NCBI RefSeq assembly: GCF_003053565.1
Contig: NZ_QAXS01000028.1
Coordinates: 1 to 39,631 of the forward strand
Reading direction: 5' to 3'
From: Halanaerobium saccharolyticum
Lineage (GTDB): Bacteria > Bacillota > Halanaerobiia > Halanaerobiales > Halanaerobiaceae
Length of the DNA stretch: 39,631 bases
Shown: in pieces, positions 9,415 through 17,826 of the stretch
Numbering within the stretch: the stretch's first letter is position 1
Layout: the number at the start of each line of letters is the position of its first letter
Position numbers and translations under genes: made by a program
The notes under the pieces: model-generated
Database searches by the model: none
Seen by the model: only the letters and a program-made list of their open reading frames with translations
Told to the model about the DNA's origin: nothing

Positions 9415-10710
9415 ATGAAAATTTTAGAACAGAGTAAAGAAAATTTAAATCAATTAGAAGAAGATGGAATTACAAAACACCGACTATTTATACTGGCACT
9501 TCAGCACATGTTTGCCATGTTTGGATCTACAGTGTTAGTGCCCGCACTGACAGGATTAAATCCAGCGGTTGCGCTTTTCACCTCAGGTCTTGGAACTCTG
9601 ATTTTTCACCTGATTACAAAGGGTAAAGTTCCCGCTTACTTAGGTTCTTCATTTGCCTTTATCGCACCAATAATTGCGGCCCAGGAACAGTTTGGTAGAG
9701 ATGGAGCAATGCTCGGAATCATTACAGCCGGTCTAGTTTATATTGCAATGTCAGCAGTAATTAGAATGCTGGGTACAGGGTTTTTCCGCAAATTATTGCC
9801 CCCGGTAGTAGTCGGACCAGTAATTATTACAATCGGACTTGGTCTGGCTCCAACAGCCAAAGACATGGCTTCAGAACACCTTTTAGTTGCAGCTGTAACT
9901 CTGGCAATCGCGGTCGGAGTTAGTGTCTTTGCCAAAGGAATTGTTAAGGTAATACCAATTTTACTCGGAATCATCGGTGGTTATGCATTTGCAGCTTTTA
10001 TGGGTCTGGTTGATTTCACACCGGTAATGGAAGCCTCCTGGTTTGCTTTTCCAAAGTTTGCCCTACCGGCAGTAGAAGGTAACTTAAAAGCGATATCGCT
10101 GATAGCTCCAATCGCCCTGGTAACAATGGTCGAACACTTAGGTGATGTTGTAGCAATCGGCTCAACTGTAAAAAAGGATTTTGTCAATGAACCCGGGCTG
10201 CACAGAACACTCTTAGGAGATGGGGTAGCAACTCTGGCAGCAGGACTTTTTGGTGGACCACCAAATACAACTTATGGAGAAAATGTTGGAGTCCTCGCGC
10301 TGACCAAAGTATACAATCCAATGATTATTCAGCTGACTGCAGTAATAGTAATTTTAACCTCCTTTGTTCAGAAAGTTGGAGTTCTAATTAGAACCATCCC
10401 AACAGCGGTAATGGGTGGAATTGTATTCCTGCTTTTTGGGATGATAGCTTCAATCGGACTCAGAACCTTAGTTGAAAATAATGTGGATTTATCTAAAAAT
10501 AGAAACTTAGTTATTGTCTCAGTCACCCTGGTAGTTGGAATCTCCAATCTTACCTTAAGCTTTGCCGGCCTCGAATTTGGCGGTATGGGACTGGCAGCAA
10601 TAGTTGGGATAGTAATGAACCTTATCTTACCTGAAATTGAAAAAGAAGAAGTAGAAGAACTTGATCAAGAACTGGAAGTTAAGTCAGAACTGAGATATGA
10701 AGCAAACTAA
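9415..10710 (+). CDS. uraA: Uracil permease, NCS2 family (UraA/PyrP)
   Basis: This 431-residue inner-membrane protein should import uracil by proton symport. Family marks are QHMFAMFGSTVLVPAL in the first membrane helix, AFIAPI, the substrate-binding region EHLGDVVAIG, and GGPPNTTYGENVGVLALT, whose NTTYGENVG segment is typical of uracil permeases. There are many hydrophobic helices and an acidic cytoplasmic tail. ATG 9415 has AGGAGG at 9403-9408. It follows pyrR and the third attenuator and is 23 bases from pyrB, so salvage uptake and de novo synthesis share control. Specificity for uracil over xanthine is inferred from motif and context. Confidence 0.94.
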   Translation: MKILEQSKENLNQLEEDGITKHRLFILALQHMFAMFGSTVLVPALTGLNPAVALFTSGLGTLIFHLITKGKVPAYLGSSFAFIAPIIAAQEQFGRDGAMLGIITAGLVYIAMSAVIRMLGTGFFRKLLPPVVVGPVIITIGLGLAPTAKDMASEHLLVAAVTLAIAVGVSVFAKGIVKVIPILLGIIGGYAFAAFMGLVDFTPVMEASWFAFPKFALPAVEGNLKAISLIAPIALVTMVEHLGDVVAIGSTVKKDFVNEPGLHRTLLGDGVATLAAGLFGGPPNTTYGENVGVLALTKVYNPMIIQLTAVIVILTSFVQKVGVLIRTIPTAVMGGIVFLLFGMIASIGLRTLVENNVDLSKNRNLVIVSVTLVVGISNLTLSFAGLEFGGMGLAAIVGIVMNLILPEIEKEEVEELDQELEVKSELRYEAN

Positions 10711-10733
10711 ATTAAGCGGCAGGAGGTAAGTAG

Positions 10734-11675
10734 ATGAGTTTAAAAAGAAAAGATTTTTTGGGTCTTTATGATGTCTCCAAAGAAGAGATTAATGAAATTC
10801 TCGATACAGCAGTAGCTATGAAAGATATTTTAACCAGAACAGTTAAAAAAGTACCGACACTGCGCGGAAAAACTGTGATCAATCTTTTTTATGAACCTTC
10901 AACCAGAACCAAGTTTTCTTTTAATCTGGCAGCAAAAAGGTTGAGTGCAGATGTGATGAGTATCTCTAAATCTTCAAGCAGTATTGCTAAAGGTGAAAGT
11001 CTGCTTGATACAGCAAAGACGATGGAGGTCATGGGAGCTGATGTGGTAGTAATCAGACACAGTGCTCCTGGAGCAGCTAAATTTCTGGCAGAGAATATTT
11101 CAGCCAGTGTCTTAAATGCCGGTGATGGTGCTCATGCTCATCCAACTCAGGCGCTGCTCGATATCTACAGTATTAAAGAAAAGCTGGGCAAGATTGCAGG
11201 ACTGAAAGTTTTAATTGTAGGAGATATTGCTCACAGCCGAGTGGCTCGTTCAAATATCTGGGGCTTAAATAAGCTGGGAGCTGAAGTTGCAGTAGCTGGA
11301 CCCCAGACTTTAATCCCAAGAGAAATCGAAAAAATGGGCGTTAAAGTTTATACTGACCTTGATCAGGCACTGGAGAATGTAGATGTGGTTAATATTTTAA
11401 GAATCCAGATGGAAAGACAGGAGAGCGGACTCTTTCCGTCGATTAGAGAATACAGAGAAATTTACGGAATGAATGCAGAGCGGCTGGATCGGATAGGGAA
11501 AAAAGCGATGATTATGCATCCAGGCCCGATGAACCGAGGTATAGAAATCGAGAGTTCAGTTGCAGACAGCTCACAGTCAGTAATCACCGAACAGGTCAAA
11601 AACGGTGTAGCAATCAGAATGGCCCTGCTTTACTTACTGGCCGGGAGGGAGATAGATAATGAAGACCTTAATTAA
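10734..11675 (+). CDS. pyrB: Aspartate carbamoyltransferase catalytic chain
   Basis: It condenses carbamoyl phosphate with aspartate to carbamoyl aspartate. The 313-residue chain shows the carbamoyl-phosphate motif YEPSTRTKFSF (STRT at 56-59), the HPTQALLD motif (136-143) and MHPGPMNRG near the C-terminus. No regulatory chain gene (pyrI) lies nearby, so it is probably an unregulated catalytic trimer, as in Bacillus. ATG 10734 follows GGAGG. Its 3' end overlaps pyrC by 17 bases, indicating coupled translation. Confidence 0.97.
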   Translation: MSLKRKDFLGLYDVSKEEINEILDTAVAMKDILTRTVKKVPTLRGKTVINLFYEPSTRTKFSFNLAAKRLSADVMSISKSSSSIAKGESLLDTAKTMEVMGADVVVIRHSAPGAAKFLAENISASVLNAGDGAHAHPTQALLDIYSIKEKLGKIAGLKVLIVGDIAHSRVARSNIWGLNKLGAEVAVAGPQTLIPREIEKMGVKVYTDLDQALENVDVVNILRIQMERQESGLFPSIREYREIYGMNAERLDRIGKKAMIMHPGPMNRGIEIESSVADSSQSVITEQVKNGVAIRMALLYLLAGREIDNEDLN

Positions 11676-12957
11676 AAATGGAAGAGTATATGACTCAAAA
11701 AATGGACTTGACGGCAAATATGATATCTTAATTGAGGGCAATAAGATTTTTGCGGTAGAGGAAGAAATTAAAAATCAGGGTTATGAAGTGATAGACGCTG
11801 AAGGTAAAATTATTATTCCTGCCTTAATCGATATGCACACCCACCTCAGGGAGCCAGGTTTTGAAGAAAAGGAAACTGTAAAAACCGGCTGTGAGGCAGC
11901 GGCAGCAGGAGGGTTTTCTGCGGTAGCGGCAATGCCCAACACCAAACCAATTGCTGATAACCCGGCTGTAGTTGAGCATCTAAAACTTAAATCAGAACAG
12001 GCAGCAGTTAGAGTTTATCCTATCGGCAGCATCACCCAGGACAGTAAAGGAGAGGTGCTTTCTGAGATTGGAACCCTTGCTAAAACTGGAGTTAAGGCAC
12101 TTTCGGATGACGGCAATCCGGTCATGAATTCGGAAATCATGAGGAGAGCAATGGAATATGCATCTGCCTTTGACCTGCCAGTAATTGACCACTGTGAAGA
12201 TGAAAATTTATCACAGGATGGCGTAATGCATGAGGGTTATCACTCGACAATTTTTGGGCTGAAGGGAATTCCGGCAGCAGCAGAAGAAATTATGGTGGCC
12301 CGGGATATAGTTCTGGCTGAGATGACAGGGATTCACCTGCATATTGCTCATTTAAGTACAGAAGGCAGTTTAAATCTGGTTAAAGAAGCCAAGGCCAGAG
12401 GAGTTAACGTAACTTTTGAAGTAACCCCTCACCACCTGCTTTTGACTGATAAGGCAGTTGAAAATTACAATCCGGATACTAAAGTTCACCCTCCACTGCG
12501 TTCAGAAAGAGATAAAAAGATGCTGGTTGAGGCTTTAAAAGCCGGAGAGATTGATGTTCTAGCAACAGATCATGCTCCCCATACTTTTGAAGATAAACTG
12601 GGGGAATTCGATTATGCAGCTTTTGGGATTTCCGGCCTGGAAACAGCGCTTTCACTTTTATATCATAATTTTATTAAAACAGAAATCATCAACTGGAATG
12701 AGCTGCTCAGAATGTATTATTACAAGCCGGGGGAAATATTAAAGATAGAATCTGAAGGTTTAAAACAGGGAGCTAGAGCTGATCTATTAATTTTCAATCC
12801 TGAGCATGAATGGACAGTTAATAAAAATAAATTTAAATCTAAGGGAAAAAATACACCATTTGCCGGCCAGAAATTAACTGGTAAAAATGAAATCACCTTT
12901 GTCGGTGGTAAAATGGTTTATGATGACCGGGGAGGCAAAAATGAAATACTTTATTGA
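11659..12957 (+). CDS. pyrC: Dihydroorotase, class I
   Basis: It cyclises carbamoyl aspartate to dihydroorotate. The 432-residue amidohydrolase has metal ligands H60 and H62 in DMHTHLREPG and the further class I residues D151, H178, H231 and D304 (ATDHAPH), the same numbering as well-studied Bacillus enzymes, so the active site is complete for zinc. The start ATG 11659 lies inside the end of pyrB, and the end overlaps pyrF by 17 bases. Confidence 0.96.
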   Translation: MKTLIKNGRVYDSKNGLDGKYDILIEGNKIFAVEEEIKNQGYEVIDAEGKIIIPALIDMHTHLREPGFEEKETVKTGCEAAAAGGFSAVAAMPNTKPIADNPAVVEHLKLKSEQAAVRVYPIGSITQDSKGEVLSEIGTLAKTGVKALSDDGNPVMNSEIMRRAMEYASAFDLPVIDHCEDENLSQDGVMHEGYHSTIFGLKGIPAAAEEIMVARDIVLAEMTGIHLHIAHLSTEGSLNLVKEAKARGVNVTFEVTPHHLLLTDKAVENYNPDTKVHPPLRSERDKKMLVEALKAGEIDVLATDHAPHTFEDKLGEFDYAAFGISGLETALSLLYHNFIKTEIINWNELLRMYYYKPGEILKIESEGLKQGARADLLIFNPEHEWTVNKNKFKSKGKNTPFAGQKLTGKNEITFVGGKMVYDDRGGKNEILY

Positions 12958-13846
12958 TCATTTACAGGAAAAAATTGAAGCAAAAGACTCGAGAATCTGT
13001 GTTGGCCTTGATCCCCATCTGGATCTGCTGCCGGAAAAGGTGCTGGCAGCTGAATTATTAGAAGATCTGGAAGCAAATCAGGAAGAAATAGCTGCAGCTG
13101 TTTTAACTTTTAACAAAAATATAATTGATGCAGTAGCTGATATGACAGCAGTTGTAAAACCGCAGATGGCCTTTTATGAAAAACTTGGAGTGCCGGGAAT
13201 GAAAGCTCTCTGGCAGACAATGGCTTATGCTAAGGCAAAGGATTTAATTGTACTGCTTGATGGTAAGCGTAATGATATTGGATCTACAGCAGGAGCTTAT
13301 GCAGAGGCTTATCTAGAAAATAAAAAAACAGAGATAGATTCGATAACAATTAACCCTTATTTAGGCAGTGATGGAATATTACCATTTTTAAGAAATAAAG
13401 AGCGAGGAGCTTTTGCCCTTTTAAGAACTTCGAATCCATCTGCTGTTGACCTTCAGGATCTTAAGCTCGATGACGGCAGAACAGTTTATCAGGCAGTTGG
13501 TGATTTTCTGCAGGAACTGGGCAGTGATTATCTTGGTGAATGTGGGTATTCTAATCTGGCAGCAGTAGTTGGAGCAACTTATCCTAAAGAATTAAAAGAG
13601 ATTAGAGCCCAGCTTGATTCAGTATTTTTCTTAATCCCTGGTTTTGGAGCTCAGGGTGGAGGAGCAGCAGACATTAAAGCTGGTTTTGATGAGGATGGCA
13701 GAGGTGCAGTTGTTAACTCTTCCCGCGGTATTAATTTTGCCTATCGTAAGGATGAATATGCTCACTTTGGAGCAGATAACTATGCTAAGGCAGCAAGAGC
13801 TGCAGCAGAGAAAATGAAAAATGAAATCAATGAAGTTGTGAAATAA
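12941..13846 (+). CDS. pyrF: Orotidine 5'-phosphate decarboxylase, type 2
   Basis: It decarboxylates OMP to UMP, the last step of the pathway. The active-site motif LDGKRNDIGST (D107, K109, D112) has the KRNDIGxT form of the longer type 2 subfamily. ATG 12941 is used because GGAGG sits six bases upstream and the extra 18 residues of the longer frame lie within pyrC. This gives 301 residues, normal for type 2. Translation is likely coupled to pyrC. A hairpin repeat lies in the 56 bases before pyrK. Confidence 0.95.
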   Translation: MKYFIDHLQEKIEAKDSRICVGLDPHLDLLPEKVLAAELLEDLEANQEEIAAAVLTFNKNIIDAVADMTAVVKPQMAFYEKLGVPGMKALWQTMAYAKAKDLIVLLDGKRNDIGSTAGAYAEAYLENKKTEIDSITINPYLGSDGILPFLRNKERGAFALLRTSNPSAVDLQDLKLDDGRTVYQAVGDFLQELGSDYLGECGYSNLAAVVGATYPKELKEIRAQLDSVFFLIPGFGAQGGGAADIKAGFDEDGRGAVVNSSRGINFAYRKDEYAHFGADNYAKAARAAAEKMKNEINEVVK

Positions 13847-13855
13847 ATTACTTTA

Positions 13856-13887
13856 ACCAGGTCCAAAACAGTTGTTTTGGACCTGGT
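13856..13887. repeat. Perfect 15-bp hairpin repeat between pyrF and pyrK
   Basis: ACCAGGTCCAAAACA (13856-13870), a two-base loop, and TGTTTTGGACCTGGT (13873-13887) form an exact hairpin that ends three bases before the pyrK Shine-Dalgarno AAGGAGG. It is nearly identical to 8375-8408. Read on the minus strand the right end gives GGTACCAGGTCC, which differs from GGTACCGGGTAC at two of 12 positions. Confidence 0.8.
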
Positions 13888-13902
13888 ACCAAGGAGGCAA
13901 AA

Positions 13903-14679
13903 ATGTTTAAAATTATTGCTAATCGAGAGGTTGGACCTGGAATTTTTCAGCTGGTCTTAAATTATGATCAGCTGCCGCAGAATCCGAAGCCGGGACAGTT
14001 TTTTAATATTAAAGTAAGTCAGCCAGGAAGTGATGATCCACTTTTGAGAAGACCTTTTAGTATCTTTGATTTTGATGCAGCTGAAAAAAAGGTGGAATTT
14101 ATCTATCGAGTTGTCGGCAAAGGAACAAAAATTTTATCTGAGTTAGAAGCAGAAACTGAACTTGATGTGCTGGGACCTCTTGGAACTCCATTTTCTCTCA
14201 ATGAAAACAAAGGTAATGTGCACTTGATTGGCGGAGGAATGGGAATTGCTCCTTTATATTACTTATCTAAAAAATTAAAAAGCAGAAACCAGAAGGTTTA
14301 TCTGGGGGCAGCAAATCAGGCAGAGCTTGAATTTTTTGCAGAAAAGTTTAAAGGGCTGGGCGTAGAATTGCATCTGGCAGCAATGGAGGAAAAACTTGAG
14401 ATCAAAGGATCTGCTCTGGTACTTTGGTTAAATTATCTGGAAAAAAACATTCCTGATTATGTCTATACCTGTGGCCCGGAGAAGATGCTGGCAGCAGTGG
14501 AAAAAGAAGCTCTTAAAAATAATATTGGCGGTCAGCTTTCAGTCGAAAAAAGAATGGGCTGTGGAATTGGTGTCTGCTTATCCTGCAGCTGTGAAACAAA
14601 GGCTGAAGATGAAAGTAATAAACGAGCCTGTGTGGAAGGGCCGGTATTTGGCCTGGGGGAGGTAGTACTCAGTGCCTGA
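13903..14679 (+). CDS. pyrK: Dihydroorotate dehydrogenase B, electron transfer subunit
   Basis: This 258-residue FAD and [2Fe-2S] protein passes electrons from PyrD to NAD+. The FAD motif RRPFSIFDF is at 49-57, the nucleotide-binding IGGGMGIAPLYYLSK at about 109-123, and the iron-sulfur ligands are C220, C225, C228 and C243. ATG 13903 follows AAGGAGG. It overlaps pyrD by eight bases, consistent with the PyrK2-PyrD2 heterotetramer. An NAD-linked enzyme suits a strict anaerobe without a respiratory quinone pool. Confidence 0.95.
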   Translation: MFKIIANREVGPGIFQLVLNYDQLPQNPKPGQFFNIKVSQPGSDDPLLRRPFSIFDFDAAEKKVEFIYRVVGKGTKILSELEAETELDVLGPLGTPFSLNENKGNVHLIGGGMGIAPLYYLSKKLKSRNQKVYLGAANQAELEFFAEKFKGLGVELHLAAMEEKLEIKGSALVLWLNYLEKNIPDYVYTCGPEKMLAAVEKEALKNNIGGQLSVEKRMGCGIGVCLSCSCETKAEDESNKRACVEGPVFGLGEVVLSA

Positions 14680-15649
14680 AAACTCAATCGAGACAAAGCA
14701 AAAATTAACTAAATCTGAACTGAACTTATCTGTAGTAATGAAGTCCCAGCAGCAAACAGAGGAAAAAAATTTAAATTTAAAAAATCCATTAATTACAGCC
14801 TCCGGTACCTGTGGAAATGGAAAGGAACTGGCAGATTTTTATGATATTAATCAGCTGGGAGCTTTTACAACTAAAGGAATTACAGTTGAAGCTCAGCCAG
14901 GAAATAAGACTCCTAGAATTGCAGAAACTTCAGCTGGGATTATTAACTCCATTGGCCTGGAAAATCCGGGAGTAGAAAGTTTCATTGAAGAAATACTGCC
15001 GGAGACTAAAAATTATACTCTGCCTATTTTAGCCAATATTTCTGGCTACAGTGAGCAGGATTTTATTAACATGGCGGAGAAATTAGAAGGTAGAGCAGAA
15101 TTAGCAGGAGTCGAGGTTAATCTTTCCTGTCCCAATATTAAGGGTGGAGGCATGGTTTTTGGAACGGATCCAGAAAAAGTATTTGAGATTACAAAAAAAG
15201 TGAGAGAAATTTATTCTGGCTACATTATAGTTAAGCTGACTCCCAACATTACTGATATCACAAAGACTGCTCTGGCAGCAGAAGAAGCTGGAGCAGATGC
15301 GGTGGCTATGATTAACACACTTTCGGCAATGAAAATTGATATTGAGCGACAGCAGCCGCTTTTAGCTAATACTTTTGGCGGCTTATCCGGCCCAGCAGTG
15401 CGACCGGTAGCAGTAAAGATGGTTTATCAAACTTATAAAAAACTGGAGATTCCGATTTTAGGCCTGGGTGGAGTCCAAAGCGGCAGTGATGTAATAGAAT
15501 TTATGCTGGCCGGTGCCACAGCAGTGGGAATTGGGACAGTTAATATGATTGATCCAGCCGCCGGTCCCAGAATAATCGAAGAGATCAAAGAATATATGTT
15601 GAGACACCAGATTAAAAATCTAAGTTCAATTATTGGGGCAGCTCATTAA
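14672..15649 (+). CDS. pyrD: Dihydroorotate dehydrogenase B, catalytic subunit
   Basis: It oxidises dihydroorotate to orotate with FMN. Visible motifs are NPLITASGTCGNGKE near the start, ANISGYSEQDF, and VNLSCPNIKGGG, whose Cys is the expected catalytic base of class 1 enzymes, plus the FMN phosphate region GLGGVQSG and GATAVGIGTVN. GTG 14672 is supported by GGAGG (14658-14662) and the overlap with pyrK. At 325 residues it is about 15-20 longer than usual. The excess is an irregular Gln/Lys/Glu-rich N-terminus of about 35 residues before LNLKNPLITASG. Confidence 0.95.
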   Translation: MPENSIETKQKLTKSELNLSVVMKSQQQTEEKNLNLKNPLITASGTCGNGKELADFYDINQLGAFTTKGITVEAQPGNKTPRIAETSAGIINSIGLENPGVESFIEEILPETKNYTLPILANISGYSEQDFINMAEKLEGRAELAGVEVNLSCPNIKGGGMVFGTDPEKVFEITKKVREIYSGYIIVKLTPNITDITKTALAAEEAGADAVAMINTLSAMKIDIERQQPLLANTFGGLSGPAVRPVAVKMVYQTYKKLEIPILGLGGVQSGSDVIEFMLAGATAVGIGTVNMIDPAAGPRIIEEIKEYMLRHQIKNLSSIIGAAH

Positions 15650-15691
15650 TTTTAATTATTTTTTTAAATTTAACAATCAGGAGTGGATTAA

Positions 15692-16264
15692 ATGACAAAA
15701 GCAGAAATCAGAGAATTATTAGTAGAAACAGATGTGATCCAGGAAGGCCATTTTGTACTGAGCTCAGGCCGCCATGCTGATATCTATATGCAGTGTGCTA
15801 AGGTTTTGCAGTATCCTGAACACGCTTCAACTCTGGCAGCTGAAATTGCAGCTAAGTGGGAAGATGAAGAAATAGATGTGGTCATTGGGCCGGCACTGGG
15901 TGGAGTAGTATTATCCTATGCGGTAGCAGAAGAGCTGGGAGTTCGCTCAATTTTCAGCGAGCGCAAAAATGGTGAGATGAAGATCAGGCGCGGCTTTGAA
16001 TTAAAGCCGGGAGAAAAGGTGCTGGTAGTAGAAGATGTGGTGACAACTGGTGGCTCAGTTAAGGAAGTACTGGCAGTTTTAGAACAGCTTGATGTAGAAA
16101 TAGTAGGATTAAGCTCAATCGTTGACCGCAGTAATGGTCAGGTCAAATTTAACTACGATTTCAAAGCACTACTTCCGGTCGATATCAAGTCATATAAGGC
16201 AGGACAGTGCAAATTATGTGAGGAAGGTGTAGCTATTACCCGTCCTGGCAGTAAAGAAAAATAA
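15692..16264 (+). CDS. pyrE: Orotate phosphoribosyltransferase
   Basis: It joins orotate to PRPP to form OMP. The 190-residue protein has the PRPP loop VLVVEDVVTTGGSV (110-123) and the family ending CKLCEEGVAITRPGS. ATG 15692 has AGGAG at 15679-15683. It is the last gene of the cluster, followed by a terminator. All six enzyme activities for UMP synthesis are therefore encoded between 4001 and 16264. Confidence 0.96.
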   Translation: MTKAEIRELLVETDVIQEGHFVLSSGRHADIYMQCAKVLQYPEHASTLAAEIAAKWEDEEIDVVIGPALGGVVLSYAVAEELGVRSIFSERKNGEMKIRRGFELKPGEKVLVVEDVVTTGGSVKEVLAVLEQLDVEIVGLSSIVDRSNGQVKFNYDFKALLPVDIKSYKAGQCKLCEEGVAITRPGSKEK

Positions 16265-16305
16265 AATAAAGATTAAAATTATAATTTAATAAATCAAAGT
16301 AATTT

Positions 16306-16337
16306 AATTCTCGCTTCAGCAGGCGGGAATTTTTCTT
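16306..16337 (+). terminator. Terminator at the end of the pyrimidine cluster
   Basis: AATTCTCGC (16306-16314) pairs with GCGGGAATT (16323-16331) with one wobble, followed by T-rich sequence. It ends the pyr transcript 40 bases after pyrE. Confidence 0.8.
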
Positions 16338-16400
16338 TTATATTAAAGTGATTTGATAAGGATTGTCTGCAGTCAACAAAAATAATTAGAAAACTTAGCT

Positions 16401-16480
16401 TGTGAATATAAAGACAAAATCTTAGAAGCAATGTATAATTATAACTGTAATCTATTTGTGAAATTATTATTATATTCACA
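16401..16480. promoter_or_regulatory. Inverted TGTGAATATA elements around the promoter, possible operators
   Basis: TGTGAATATA (16401-16410) and its exact reverse complement TATATTCACA (16471-16480) flank the promoter, and a third half-site TGTGAA (16457-16462) forms a closer inverted pair with TTCACA (16475-16480), 12 bases apart. The arrangement, one element upstream and a pair downstream of the -10, is that of a repressor operator. The regulator is unknown. Confidence 0.35.
16411..16439 (+). promoter_or_regulatory. Candidate promoter of the VTT-domain gene
   Basis: AAGACA (16411-16416), a 17-base spacer and a perfect TATAAT (16434-16439) with a TG directly before it. It is framed by inverted TGTGAATATA elements described separately. 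Confidence 0.55.
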
Positions 16481-16518
16481 GAGAAAAAATTTAATTAAAA
16501 TTCAAGGAGGAATAATTT

Positions 16519-17223
16519 ATGGCAAGTGAAGCAGCAGCCGCTAAAAAAAGTAACTGGCTGAAAATCATTATTTTTGTTGCAGTAATTGCAGCTGTAGTAA
16601 TTGCAGTGAGACAATTGGGGTATATGAAATATTTACAGAGTCCTCAATTATTAAAGGAAGCAATTGATGGGCTTGGTTTCTGGGGGCCAGTAGTATTTAT
16701 TCTTTTATGGGTTGCTTCGGCAGTATTTTTCTTACCGGGCGCAGCCTTAGGAATTGTAGGAGGAATCTTATTTGGACCCTGGCTGGGAACTTTTTATACT
16801 GCTCTTGGTGCAACAATTGGTGCTGTAGCAGCATTTTTAGCAGGTAAATATGTTGCCAGAGATATGGTAAAGGGGCTTGTTGAAAGTAACCCTAAACTTA
16901 AAAAGATTGATGAAGGTGTAAAAAAAGAGGGCTGGCGTTTTGTAATGCTCACAAGGCTTGTACCAGTTTTCCCTTATAACGCCCAGAACTATGTTTATGC
17001 TATGACAGCAATTAAATTACCAATTTATGCTTTAGCAACTTTTGTTTTCATGCTGCCTGGATGCTTTGCTTTTTCATTTGCGGGTGGAGCAGTATCGGCT
17101 GGAGGCAGTCCAACAACAATTATTGCCTATCTGGCAGTAGCAGGTGTGGCTTTATTTGCAATTTCTTTAATTCCCAAATATTTAAAGAAAAAGCACGGCG
17201 ATGTATTAGAAGAAGACGAATAG
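16519..17223 (+). CDS. TVP38/TMEM64 (VTT-domain) membrane protein
   Basis: This 234-residue protein has several hydrophobic helices: one at about 14-36, then a cluster from about 55 to 220. The conserved VTT/SNARE-associated region contains GAALGIVGGILFGPWLGT, GATIGAVAAFLAGKY and RLVPVFPYNAQNYVYAMT, where the Arg and Pro positions are family hallmarks. The superfamily includes DedA proteins, some of which recycle undecaprenyl phosphate, but this is a TVP38-type member and its substrate is unknown. The C-terminus is charged (KKKHGDVLEEDE). ATG 16519 has AAGGAGG upstream. It appears to be a single-gene transcript between two terminators. Confidence 0.88.
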   Translation: MASEAAAAKKSNWLKIIIFVAVIAAVVIAVRQLGYMKYLQSPQLLKEAIDGLGFWGPVVFILLWVASAVFFLPGAALGIVGGILFGPWLGTFYTALGATIGAVAAFLAGKYVARDMVKGLVESNPKLKKIDEGVKKEGWRFVMLTRLVPVFPYNAQNYVYAMTAIKLPIYALATFVFMLPGCFAFSFAGGAVSAGGSPTTIIAYLAVAGVALFAISLIPKYLKKKHGDVLEEDE

Positions 17224-17237
17224 ATAATAATTTATTG

Positions 17238-17266
17238 AGCTCCCTTTTAATTAGGGGAGCTTTTTT
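17238..17266 (+). terminator. Terminator after the VTT-domain gene
   Basis: AGCTCCC (17238-17244) pairs with GGGAGCT (17255-17261), followed by six T. Confidence 0.85.
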
Positions 17267-17268
17267 GT

Positions 17269-17297
17269 TTGCAATTAAGCTGTTAAATCTTTATAAT
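17269..17297 (+). promoter_or_regulatory. Candidate promoter of the glyoxalase gene
   Basis: TTGCAA (17269-17274), a 17-base spacer and a perfect TATAAT (17292-17297) immediately follow the preceding terminator, 43 bases before the glyoxalase start. Confidence 0.65.
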
Positions 17298-17339
17298 TAA
17301 AAGCAGAAATTAAAATTATAGAAGGAGCAGTGATAATAA

Positions 17340-17723
17340 ATGCAAAATTATGATTTTGTTCATTCCTGTATTCGGGTTATGGATTTAGAAAAGTCAATTG
17401 ACTTTTATCAAAATGCTTTAAATTTAAAGGAAAGCAGGCGTAAAGATTTTCCGGAGGCGGAATTTACTCTGGTATATCTTACAGATCAGAATGAGAGTTT
17501 TGAGCTGGAGTTGACCTATAATTATGATCGAGAAGAACCATATACGATTGGTAACGGCTACAGCCACATTGCAGTAGTTGTTGATGATTTAGAAAAATCT
17601 TATCAGCGCCACAAAGAGGCCGGTTATCAGGTTGGAGATTTAAAAAGTTTAAGTGATGATTCAGCAGGATATTATTTTATTACAGATCCAGATGGTTACA
17701 GGACTGAAGTTATAGCGAGATAA
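17340..17723 (+). CDS. gloA: Glyoxalase I (lactoylglutathione lyase-like, VOC family)
   Basis: The 127-residue VOC-fold protein has metal ligand candidates H8, E57, H76 and E123, almost the positions of the E. coli nickel glyoxalase I (H5, E56, H74, E122). It should convert the methylglyoxal-thiol adduct to an S-lactoyl thioester in the cytoplasm. The thiol may not be glutathione in this lineage. ATG 17340 has AAGGAGC upstream. It has its own promoter and a terminator shared with the convergent minus-strand gene. The methylglyoxal synthase domain at 33403-34383 gives a source for its substrate in the same genome. Other VOC enzymes can look alike, but the four-ligand match favours glyoxalase I. 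Confidence 0.82.
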   Translation: MQNYDFVHSCIRVMDLEKSIDFYQNALNLKESRRKDFPEAEFTLVYLTDQNESFELELTYNYDREEPYTIGNGYSHIAVVVDDLEKSYQRHKEAGYQVGDLKSLSDDSAGYYFITDPDGYRTEVIAR

Positions 17724-17726
17724 TAG

Positions 17727-17740
17727 GGTACCGGGTACTT
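17727..17740 (+). repeat. Dispersed repeat, GGTACCGGGTACTT copy 2 (left end of module)
   Basis: GGTACCGGGTACTT begins three bases after the glyoxalase stop. With the inverted copy at 18738-18751 it brackets the two minus-strand genes, with GGTACC outermost on both sides. Confidence 0.7.
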
Positions 17741-17783
17741 GTAAAAAAATGGAATTTAAAACAAAAAAACAATCCGTAAAAAC

Positions 17784-17826
17784 AGCTCAACTTCTGGCAG
17801 CAGAGCCAGTGGTTGAGCTTATTTTA
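17784..17826. terminator. Bidirectional terminator between convergent genes
   Basis: AGCTCAAC (17784-17791) pairs with GTTGAGCT (17812-17819), with an inner CTGGC/GCCAG stem. T-rich sequence follows on the + side and the A-rich sequence before 17784 gives a T-run on the - side. It overlaps the stop codon of the minus-strand nucleotidyltransferase. Confidence 0.8.

Noticed and set aside
12887-12940. Longer pyrF start within pyrC
   Set aside because: The extra 18 residues are unlike the family and ATG 12941 has GGAGG directly upstream.
14459-14665. 68-codon + frame inside pyrK
   Set aside because: Out-of-frame shadow of the pyrK iron-sulfur region; no start context of its own.
17061-17300. 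79-codon + frame across the end of the VTT gene and its terminator
   Set aside because: It reads through a terminator and promoter and overlaps a conserved gene out of frame.
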